This document shows, piece after piece, positions 1 through 5,241 of a stretch of DNA of 18,944 bases; the first letter of the stretch is position 1; every line of letters begins with the position of its first letter. The stretch spans positions 1-18,944 of the forward strand of contig JBEKBO010000088.1 of the NCBI GenBank assembly GCA_050015355.1. Reading direction: 5' to 3'. A program made the position numbers and the translations under genes. The stretch is from CAWBRT01 sp050015355. Lineage in GTDB: Bacteria; Acidobacteriota; Terriglobia; Terriglobales; Acidobacteriaceae. The notes below the pieces were generated by a model, which saw only the letters and a program-made list of their open reading frames with translations, had not been told where the DNA came from and searched no databases.

Positions 1-63
1 TACCAGGGTTGCGCGACCGCGGCGCGCCTTGGGGGTCGTGGAGTGGACGCGGTATTGGCCTGA
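1..63 (+). CDS. C-terminal tail of an unidentified upstream gene (partial)
   Basis: Reading from base 1, one frame stays open for 20 codons and ends in TGA at 61-63. The tail ends in GVDAVLA. The stop lies 5 bases before the accB start, which is the spacing expected of an upstream operon member. Genes such as aroQ or a peptidase often precede accB in other bacteria, but these few residues do not let me name the product. It could also be a chance open frame, since 20 codons without a stop is not unusual in GC-rich DNA. Confidence 0.3.
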   Translation, partial: YQGCATAARLGGRGVDAVLA

Positions 64-68
64 TAAAA

Positions 69-551
69 ATGAACCTGAAAGAAATCAAAGAGCTGATCGA
101 GTTCTTAATCGAAAAGGACGTGGCCGAGTTCGAACTGGAACGCGGCGACGTCAAGGTGCGAGTCAAGCGAGGGCAATCGGTGTTGTATGCGCCGGTGCCG
201 TCTCCCGTTGCTTCGCATTTTCCACCCGCCAGCTCGGTGCTTGCACCGGGCGCACACGCCACGCCGGCCACGCCGGCCGGAAGCGCGCCAGCCGAGGCGG
301 CCGAGGAAGAGCTTCACTTAGTGAAGTCGCCAATTGTCGGCACTTATTACGAGTCGCCTTCGCCGGGCTCACCGCCGTTCGTGAAGCCAGGCGATCGGGT
401 AACGCAGGGACAAGTGCTGTGCATCGTCGAAGCCATGAAGTTGATGAATGAGATCGAGTCGGATGTGGCCGGCGAGGTGGTAAAAATTCTAGTCAGCAAC
501 GGTCAGCCGGTAGAGTACGGGCAGGCGCTGTTTGCCGTCCGGACGAGATAG
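69..551 (+). CDS. accB: Biotin carboxyl carrier protein of acetyl-CoA carboxylase
   Basis: This cytoplasmic protein carries the covalently bound biotin that AccC carboxylates and that then delivers CO2 to acetyl-CoA, the first committed step of fatty-acid synthesis. It has 160 residues, normal for AccB. Residues 1-35 form the N-terminal segment (MNLKEIKELIEF), about 40-80 are a Pro/Ala-rich flexible linker, and about 83-160 are the biotinyl domain. The biotinylation motif is EAMKLMNEI, with the acceptor lysine at residue 124. I chose the ATG at 69 because the family begins MNLKEIKEL; the frame is open further upstream, but that part does not look like AccB. It is followed by accC after 86 bases, the usual order, so the two are probably co-transcribed. 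The identification is firm. Confidence 0.95.
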   Translation: MNLKEIKELIEFLIEKDVAEFELERGDVKVRVKRGQSVLYAPVPSPVASHFPPASSVLAPGAHATPATPAGSAPAEAAEEELHLVKSPIVGTYYESPSPGSPPFVKPGDRVTQGQVLCIVEAMKLMNEIESDVAGEVVKILVSNGQPVEYGQALFAVRTR

Positions 552-637
552 TTTTCGCGCCGGAAGCGCCGGGCAGAGGCAAGCAAGGGGTGCGGGCGGC
601 GGTCCACGAGCCGGCCTGGCAGGCTGCGTCATTTTTC

Positions 638-2125
638 ATGTTTAAAAAGATACTGATTGCCAACCGCGGGGAGATCGCCCTGCGAATCATCTGCGCGTGC
701 AAGGAACTGGGTATCCGCACGGTCGCCATTTACAGCGATGCGGACCGCAATTCGCTGCACGCGCGCTTCGCCGACGAGGCCATCTGCATCGGGCCGCCAC
801 GGCTGAGCGAAAGCTATCTGAACATCCCGGCGGTGATCAGCGCGGCCGAAATCAGCAACGTGGACGCGGTGCATCCCGGCTATGGCTTGCTGAGCGAGAA
901 TGCCAATTTCGCCGAGGTTTGCGAAACCTGCGGCATTACCTTCATCGGACCTCCTCCGGAAATCATGCGCATGATGGGCGAAAAAGAAAAAGCCCGCATG
1001 GCGATGAAAAAAGCCGGTGTGCCGATTCTGCCGGGCTCCGAGGGGGTCATCGCCTCGGCGGCAGAGGCCGGGGAGTGGGCGCGCCAGACGGGGCTTCCGG
1101 TGATCGTCAAGGCTTCGGCGGGCGGCGGCGGGCGCGGCATGCGCATCATTCGCTCGCAAGAGGAGTTGCCGCAATTATTCAACGCCGCACAGAGTGAAGC
1201 GGCGGCTGCCTTCGGCAACGGACAGCTCTACATGGAGAAATACATCGAGCGCCCGCGGCATATCGAGTTCCAGATGCTGGCGGACTCGTTCGGCAACGTG
1301 GTGAGCCTGGGCGAGCGCGAATGCAGTATTCAGCGGCGTCACCAGAAGCTGATCGAGGAATCCCCTTCGGTGAAGGTGACCCCGGAGCTGCGCGCCAGAA
1401 TCGGCGATCTGCTGGCGTCGACGCTGAAGCAGATTGGCTATGTCAATGCGGGGACCGTCGAGTTCCTCATGGATGAAGATGAGTCGCTGAGTTTTATCGA
1501 GATGAACACGCGCATCCAGGTCGAACATCCGGTCACGGAGATGCGAACCGATGTGGATTTGGTGAAAGCCCAGATTCTGATCGCGGGCGGCGCCAGGTTG
1601 TCCGATGTTCTGCCCGAAGTGATCGAACAACGCGGGCATGTCCTGGAATGCCGCGTCAACGCCGAGCATCCGGAAAAGTTCACGCCGTCGGCGGGCAAGA
1701 TCACGGCTTTCCACACGCCCGGGGAAATCGGAGTGCGGGTCGACACCGCCATGTACGCTGAGGCGGTCGTGCCGCCCTACTATGACTCGCTGATCGCCAA
1801 GCTGATCGTGCGCGGCAAAGATCGCGCCGAGGCCGTGGCACGAATGTCGCGCGCGCTGGATATGTTCATTGTCGAGGGTATCCACACTTCGATTCCGCTG
1901 CACCGGCGGATTATGAAGGACCCGGAGTTCATTGCGGGGCGCATCGACACGAAGTTCATGGAAAGATTTCTGGCGGAGGCGAGCGCGAGCCAGCGACCGC
2001 CTGCCCCACCGCCGGCGGCTCCGGAGGTGCGGGCTGAAACGGCAAACGCCCTGGCTTCGGGTGAGCCAGCGGCCGCGGCGCACAGGAAGCGTCGGGCCGG
2101 AAAACGCGTCGAGGAGCACAGTTAG
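638..2125 (+). CDS. accC: Biotin carboxylase subunit of acetyl-CoA carboxylase
   Basis: It catalyses ATP- and bicarbonate-dependent carboxylation of the biotin on AccB. Visible family landmarks are the N-terminal MFKKILIANRGEIALRI, the ATP-grasp glycine loop GGGGRGM at residues 162-168, RRHQK near 233-237, VEFL near 274-277, and EMNTRIQVEHPVTE at 288-301, which holds the metal-ligand Glu and the catalytic Arg. The ATG at 638 fits the conserved N-terminus. A GTG at 590 in the same frame would add 16 unconserved residues. No Shine-Dalgarno is evident before 638, so translation may depend on the upstream transcript or coupling. The protein is 495 residues, about 45-50 longer than a typical AccC. 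The excess is a C-terminal Pro/Ala-rich stretch followed by a basic end (HRKRRAGKR). The function is certain; the role of the tail is unknown. Confidence 0.97.
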   Translation: MFKKILIANRGEIALRIICACKELGIRTVAIYSDADRNSLHARFADEAICIGPPRLSESYLNIPAVISAAEISNVDAVHPGYGLLSENANFAEVCETCGITFIGPPPEIMRMMGEKEKARMAMKKAGVPILPGSEGVIASAAEAGEWARQTGLPVIVKASAGGGGRGMRIIRSQEELPQLFNAAQSEAAAAFGNGQLYMEKYIERPRHIEFQMLADSFGNVVSLGERECSIQRRHQKLIEESPSVKVTPELRARIGDLLASTLKQIGYVNAGTVEFLMDEDESLSFIEMNTRIQVEHPVTEMRTDVDLVKAQILIAGGARLSDVLPEVIEQRGHVLECRVNAEHPEKFTPSAGKITAFHTPGEIGVRVDTAMYAEAVVPPYYDSLIAKLIVRGKDRAEAVARMSRALDMFIVEGIHTSIPLHRRIMKDPEFIAGRIDTKFMERFLAEASASQRPPAPPPAAPEVRAETANALASGEPAAAAHRKRRAGKRVEEHS

Positions 2126-2150
2126 ACCGGATGCGCGGAAGGTATATACC
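2123..2150 (+). promoter_or_regulatory. Bipartite promoter/operator element upstream of thiE (copy 1)
   Basis: The sequence is TAGACCGG, 7 variable bases, then GAAGGTATATACC. It contains the perfect 10-base palindrome GGTATATACC at 2141-2150. The same arrangement, with identical spacing, recurs at 18826-18853 before another gene start. The first block overlaps the accC stop codon. Read as a sigma-70-like promoter, TTAGAC (2122-2127) and TATACC (2145-2150) are 17 bases apart. The palindrome could instead, or also, be a repressor operator. The function is inferred from recurrence and position. Confidence 0.5.
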
Positions 2151-2158
2151 GAAAAGAA

Positions 2159-2177
2159 GCCGGGCATTCAGCCCGGC
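2159..2177 (+). promoter_or_regulatory. Hairpin in the presumed thiE leader
   Basis: GCCGGGC-ATTCA-GCCCGGC is a perfect 7-base-pair stem with a 5-base loop, placed just after the promoter-like element and 24 bases before the thiE start. No T-run follows, so it is not a canonical intrinsic terminator for accC. It may stabilise or block the thiE leader. I saw no THI-box riboswitch features. Confidence 0.4.
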
Positions 2178-2201
2178 GGTGATAGTTCCGGATACACCAG
2201 C

Positions 2202-2885
2202 ATGGGAACTACTCTAGAGATGTGGCCGCCCCTGTACGCGATTCTCGACATCGACTGCTTACTGGAGCGATTGCAGAGCAAGCGAATCCCCGAGCCGGAG
2301 GTGATCAAATCCTCCGCCGAGAGTGAGCTGCTCTCAGCCGTTCTTGGTTTTGCCCGGCAGTTGCACGACGGCGGCGTTCGCTGGCTGCAATACAGGGCTA
2401 AACGACTGCCGGCGCGATCCGCATTGGCCCACGCCCGCGCTCTGCGGCAGACATTCCCCGGACTCAAGCTCATCATGAACGACCGCGCCGATCTCTGCCT
2501 GGCAGCGGACTTCGACGGAGTCCACGTTGGACAAGATGACCTTTGGCCGGAGGCGGTTCGCGGCCTGGTTGGGAGCCGAATCGTTGGCGTCTCGACACAC
2601 AACCCCGAGCAGGTCGCCGAAGCCGCCGCGAGCAAGGCGGATTACGTTGCCGTCGGCCCCGTATTCGCCACCGGCAGCAAGCTGAACCCTGACCCGGTGG
2701 TGGGTTTAGAGGGAGTGCGGCGGGCACGGCAACTCACCGCAAAGCCCCTGGTCGCAATCGGCGGCATCACGCTTGCAAACTGCCGTGAGGTGCTCGAAGC
2801 AGGAGCGGACTCCGTGGCGATCATCTCGGCGCTGATGGATCGCCCGCGAGAATCCGCCGAGCGCTTTCTGCGCATCTTGTCTTGA
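2202..2885 (+). CDS. thiE: Thiamine-phosphate synthase (thiamine-phosphate pyrophosphorylase)
   Basis: It joins HMP pyrophosphate and thiazole phosphate carboxylate to give thiamine phosphate. The protein has 227 residues and a TIM-barrel fold. Family motifs are WLQYRAK (61-67, equivalent to VQLRxK), IMNDRADL, GVHVGQDDL, YVAVGPVFATGSK and LVAIGGIT. Compared with typical ThiE there is an extra charged stretch after the first strand (about residues 18-43). ATG codons at 2202 and 2220 are both possible and neither has a strong ribosome site; I took the longer. The frame stays open back into accC, but that part only shadows accC. A promoter-like element at 2123-2150 suggests independent transcription. 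A TenI-type thiazole tautomerase is the main alternative, but the NDR and GPVFATGSK motifs favour ThiE. Confidence 0.88.
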   Translation: MGTTLEMWPPLYAILDIDCLLERLQSKRIPEPEVIKSSAESELLSAVLGFARQLHDGGVRWLQYRAKRLPARSALAHARALRQTFPGLKLIMNDRADLCLAADFDGVHVGQDDLWPEAVRGLVGSRIVGVSTHNPEQVAEAAASKADYVAVGPVFATGSKLNPDPVVGLEGVRRARQLTAKPLVAIGGITLANCREVLEAGADSVAIISALMDRPRESAERFLRILS

Positions 2886-2915
2886 GGCGCTAACACAGTT
2901 CCCTTATTGGAAACT

Positions 2916-2953
2916 GCCCCACTCAAGCCAAGAGAAGGCTTGAATGGGCCACC
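2916..2953. repeat. Dispersed imperfect palindrome, TGGGxCACC family (copy 1)
   Basis: The arms GCCCCACTCAAGCC and GGCTTGAATGGGC surround a short A/G-rich loop (AAGAGAA), and the element ends GGGCCACC. It resembles 2985-3021, 7745-7780 and 8884-8920. It sits between the convergent thiE and tautomerase genes, where it could act as a bidirectional transcript end. Confidence 0.65.
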
Positions 2954-2984
2954 AGCGGCATACGCTATGACAGCCGAAGAACTA

Positions 2985-3021
2985 CCCCACGTTAGCCAAC
3001 AACGGGCGAACGTGGGGCACC
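2985..3021. repeat. Dispersed imperfect palindrome, TGGGGCACC family (copy 2)
   Basis: It starts CCCCACGTTAGCC and ends GAACGTGGGGCACC. The outer arms CCCCACGTT and AACGTGGGG are exactly complementary. It follows copy 1 after 31 bases in the same intergenic gap, making a tandem pair between convergent genes. Confidence 0.65.
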
Positions 3022-3079
3022 AGAAACTTGGGAATTTGGACACAACAACACCAGACCGCTTAGAGCAGGCAATTGAGAT

Positions 3080-3271
3080 TCAGCGTCCCAAATCCTTAGC
3101 CGTCTTTCCTCCTATGCCCCACTGGGTTTTCGGAATCTCTTGAATGATGACGCGAACATTTTCTCGTGGAGCGGATACGGCCTCCATGATGGCCTGGGTC
3201 ACCTTTTCGATGACGGCCTTTTTCTGCTCATCCGTCCGTCCCTGTAGCATAAAAATGTGGGCTAATGGCAT
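3080..3271 (-). CDS. 4-oxalocrotonate tautomerase (2-hydroxymuconate tautomerase)
   Basis: This enzyme converts 2-hydroxymuconate to 2-oxo-3-hexenedioate in meta-cleavage of catechols. The protein is 63 residues, the normal family size (about 62 after Met removal). After Met removal the catalytic Pro is residue 1, Arg11 lies in LQGRTDEQKK, and Arg39 in RENVRVIIQE, matching the known active-site arginines. Position 50 is Trp (TQWGIGG), where the best-studied enzymes have Phe, a common variant. A strong ribosome site (GGGAGGG, 3277-3283) precedes the ATG. It lies 50 bases downstream of the decarboxylase that uses its product, so the two form an operon. This is an XylH/DmpI-type protein; promiscuous members of the superfamily exist, but the neighbour supports the specific assignment. 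Confidence 0.9.
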   Translation of the reverse strand: MPLAHIFMLQGRTDEQKKAVIEKVTQAIMEAVSAPRENVRVIIQEIPKTQWGIGGKTAKDLGR

Positions 3272-3321
3272 TGCTTCCCTCCCAGTTAAGAGTTATCACG
3301 CGAATTCTCCGGACACTCGTC

Positions 3322-4110
3322 TCACACGAACTTGATTGAAACACTCCCCATGCCTTGCACCTTGCAAACCACGTTATCGCCCGCTTTGACGGCAACCGCC
3401 TCGGTGACACCGCCGGAAAGGATCACGCACCCTGCCGGAAGTTCGAGGCCGCGCTTGGCGAGGTGGTTTGCCAGCATGGCAACCGCCATCGCCGGATGTT
3501 CCACCACGGCAGCTCCCACGCCGGAAGCGACGACCGTGCCATTCTTTTCCATCACCACGCCCACGGCAGGCAGGTCGACGCGGTCAACCGGCGTGCCCCG
3601 GCCAGCGACCACGAAACGCGAAGACGAACAGTTGTCGGCAAGCACGCTTTTCAAGTCAAACTTGAAATCCCGATAGCGCGAATCGATGACTTCGAGCGCG
3701 GGTGCAACGTAGTCGGTCGCCGCCAGCACGGCGCGGATGTCGCAGTCCGGACCCTTGAGCGGCGTCTTGAGCACGAATGCGATCTCCGGCTCGATTTTGG
3801 GATGAATCAGTTCGGCAAACTTCGCCTGCCCGCCATCCGGCACCGCAAAGGAAGCGGAGAGAAAGCCGAAGACCGGCGTGTCGACTCCCATCTGCTTCAT
3901 CTTGGCATGAGAGGTCAGGCCGGCTTTGAAGCCCACGGTCCTGATTCCACGCGCCTCTTTACGCAGCCGAATCTGGTCCTGGATGGCGTAAGCGTCTTCC
4001 CAATCCATGTTGGGATGAGCGTCGGTGATTTTTACGACATCGCGCGCTTCGAGCTCCGCGCTCTCCAAATGCTGGGCAAGCTCGCGGATGACTTGCGTAG
4101 TCAAGTTCAA
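3322..4110 (-). CDS. 4-oxalocrotonate decarboxylase (2-keto-4-pentenoate hydratase family), TTG start
   Basis: It decarboxylates 2-oxo-3-hexenedioate to 2-hydroxypenta-2,4-dienoate, the step after the tautomerase encoded immediately downstream. Family motifs are VGFKAGLTSHAKMKQMG, TPVFGFL and LIHPKIEPEIAF, the last with the metal-binding acidic residues. I chose a TTG start at 4108-4110. It follows a near-perfect AGGAGGT (4116-4122) by 5 bases, and the resulting 262 residues match the roughly 264 of DmpH/XylI. An ATG at 4212 exists but would add 34 residues read out of intergenic repeat DNA. The related hydratases (MhpD/DmpE type) share the fold; the SHAKMKQMG segment and the tautomerase partner favour decarboxylase. 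Confidence 0.88.
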   Translation of the reverse strand: MNLTTQVIRELAQHLESAELEARDVVKITDAHPNMDWEDAYAIQDQIRLRKEARGIRTVGFKAGLTSHAKMKQMGVDTPVFGFLSASFAVPDGGQAKFAELIHPKIEPEIAFVLKTPLKGPDCDIRAVLAATDYVAPALEVIDSRYRDFKFDLKSVLADNCSSSRFVVAGRGTPVDRVDLPAVGVVMEKNGTVVASGVGAAVVEHPAMAVAMLANHLAKRGLELPAGCVILSGGVTEAVAVKAGDNVVCKVQGMGSVSIKFV

Positions 4111-4115
4111 GCAGC

Positions 4116-4122
4116 ACCTCCT
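4116..4122 (-). promoter_or_regulatory. Shine-Dalgarno site fixing the TTG start of the decarboxylase
   Basis: Read on the minus strand, AGGAGGT stands 5 bases before the TTG codon at 4108-4110. No ATG or GTG lies at a suitable distance. This is the main reason for the non-ATG start call. Confidence 0.7.
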
Positions 4123-4132
4123 GAGTGGACTC

Positions 4133-4142
4133 AAGTATACTT
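4133..4142. promoter_or_regulatory. Palindrome AAGTATACTT in the divergent promoter region
   Basis: A perfect 10-base palindrome lies about 22 bases upstream of the decarboxylase start, in the gap between the minus-strand decarboxylase operon and the plus-strand lyase operon. On the minus strand it contains TATACT, a plausible -10 box, with transcription then starting close to the ribosome site. It may be a promoter, an operator for both directions, or both. I could not recognise a convincing -35. Confidence 0.4.
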
Positions 4143-4160
4143 CTTGAACACGAAGCAACC

Positions 4161-4203
4161 TCACATTGGCTCCGCCCGCGGCTCCGCGAATGTAGGCCAC
4201 CAG
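4161..4203. repeat. Dispersed palindrome, GCGAATGTxGGCCACCAG family (copy 1)
   Basis: It begins CACATTGGCTCCGC and ends CCGCGAATGTAGGCCACCAG. It is closely similar to 6935-6977, which ends CGCGAATGTGGGCCGCCAG, and to the shorter 8926-8945. It lies in the leader region of the lyase operon. Confidence 0.6.
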
Positions 4204-4212
4204 GCGGCGCAT

Positions 4213-4243
4213 GTCGGGGACTTCGGCTCGAAGGAGCTTATTG
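4213..4243 (+). repeat. Repeat GTCGGGGAC-N10-AGGAGCTTATTG (copy 1), supplies the lyase ribosome site
   Basis: This 31-base element has two exact blocks and identical spacing shared with 11915-11945. The second block contains the AAGGAG Shine-Dalgarno of the following lyase gene, so a mobile or dispersed repeat seems to have been co-opted as a translation start signal. Confidence 0.55.
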
Positions 4244-4245
4244 GT

Positions 4246-5241
4246 ATGACTGCGTTACAGAAACGCTTGGTTTTAAGAGGTCTATTCCCGGCAACGATCA
4301 CTCCCCTTCGCGAGGATTTCAGCGTCGATTTCGACGCTCTTCGCCGCCATTTGCGCGAGTCGGCTGACGTCGACGGAGTCAGCGGCATAGTGGTGAACGC
4401 CGGGCTCGGCGAGATTATGCAGCTCAGCGACCAGGAGAAGCAGGAGATCATCGCGCTGGCCCGGCAGGTGGTGCGTCCCGGCCAACTGGTGATCGCCGGT
4501 ATTGAAGGGCGGGGGGCGGCGCAGGCGGTGAGAGACGGCCGCATAGCTAAAGAGGCTGGGGCCGATGCGTTTCTGGTGCTGCCGCCGTTCGACGTGAGAC
4601 CGTACCGCAGGCTGGCGCGTCACGTCGACTCCGTCTACAGATTTTTCGCGACTCTCGACCGCGAGCTCGATCACCCGATGATCATCTTCCAGTATCCCGA
4701 TTTCTCGGGCTGCGCGTACTCGGTCGAGGCACTGGTTGCGGTCTCGTCTTTGCGCAACGTGGTCGCGGTGAAGGCTGCTTGCGGCACGGTGACCCGTTAT
4801 GTCCAGCTCTGGGAACCTTTGCACGACAAGGTTTCCGTGCTGGCGGCGCTCGACTCGCCTCCGCTGCTTGGCATTCTGCTGCACGGAACGCATGGCGCTC
4901 TGATCGGCATCAGCGTCATCGGCACCAAGCGCTGGTCCGAGCTGGTGCAGGCGGCCATGAACAACGATGCCGCGGCCGCCAGCCGAATCCACCGGGAGTT
5001 TTGCATTCCGCTGATGGACGGCGTTTTCGAGAACCAGGAGCCGAGCAGCCCGACGAGCGAAGTCGCCTCGGTCAAGGAAGCGCTGGTTCAACTTGGGCAA
5101 ATCCCATCCTCCCGCGTCAGACCGCCGGCGGTCGGAGTCACGGCCGAGCACAGAGCCCACGTAGCGCGGGCTTTGCTGGCCTCGGGGCTGATCAAAGAAG
5201 CGAAAGCGACGAACGTTACCGCGGGGGCGAGCCGCCAATGA
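4246..5241 (+). CDS. DapA/N-acetylneuraminate lyase-family aldolase or dehydratase, substrate unknown
   Basis: This is a cytoplasmic class I (Schiff-base) lyase of 331 residues. The N-terminal GLFPATITPL is the family opening, NAGLGE (51-56) replaces the usual TGE loop, Tyr150 (IIFQYPD) is the expected catalytic tyrosine, and Lys176 (VVAVKAACG) is the Schiff-base lysine. It is about 35 residues longer than DapA, mostly at the C-terminus. The ATG at 4246 is supported by AAGGAG at 4231-4236; the open frame continues far upstream but there only shadows the opposite-strand decarboxylase. The stop overlaps the transporter start (ATGA), implying translational coupling. A catabolic role such as a 2-oxo-acid aldolase or sugar-acid dehydratase is likelier than lysine biosynthesis. 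The substrate cannot be read from the sequence. Confidence 0.9.
   Translation: MTALQKRLVLRGLFPATITPLREDFSVDFDALRRHLRESADVDGVSGIVVNAGLGEIMQLSDQEKQEIIALARQVVRPGQLVIAGIEGRGAAQAVRDGRIAKEAGADAFLVLPPFDVRPYRRLARHVDSVYRFFATLDRELDHPMIIFQYPDFSGCAYSVEALVAVSSLRNVVAVKAACGTVTRYVQLWEPLHDKVSVLAALDSPPLLGILLHGTHGALIGISVIGTKRWSELVQAAMNNDAAAASRIHREFCIPLMDGVFENQEPSSPTSEVASVKEALVQLGQIPSSRVRPPAVGVTAEHRAHVARALLASGLIKEAKATNVTAGASRQ

Noticed and set aside
1175..2167. Long open frame of 330 codons on the minus strand
   Set aside because: It is exactly antisense to accC, is rich in Arg/His as expected of a GC-rich shadow frame, and has no recognisable domain. accC itself is certain.
2126..2201. TPP riboswitch upstream of thiE
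   Set aside because: The leader is too short and lacks the THI-box sequence; only a simple hairpin is present.
2916..3021. Two neighbouring palindromes considered as a CRISPR-like array
   Set aside because: The units are stem-loops with divergent sequence, there are only two here, and there are no regular repeats, spacers or cas genes.
3355..4245. In-frame upstream extension of the DapA-family gene (about 297 codons)
   Set aside because: The extension is antisense to the decarboxylase gene and ends in intergenic repeat DNA. The family starts at GLFPATITP, close to the ATG at 4246 with its own ribosome site.
4779..5237. Upstream extension of the MFS transporter frame
   Set aside because: The extra part overlaps the DapA-family gene out of frame. 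The ATGA overlap at 5238 gives the normal ACS-transporter N-terminus.
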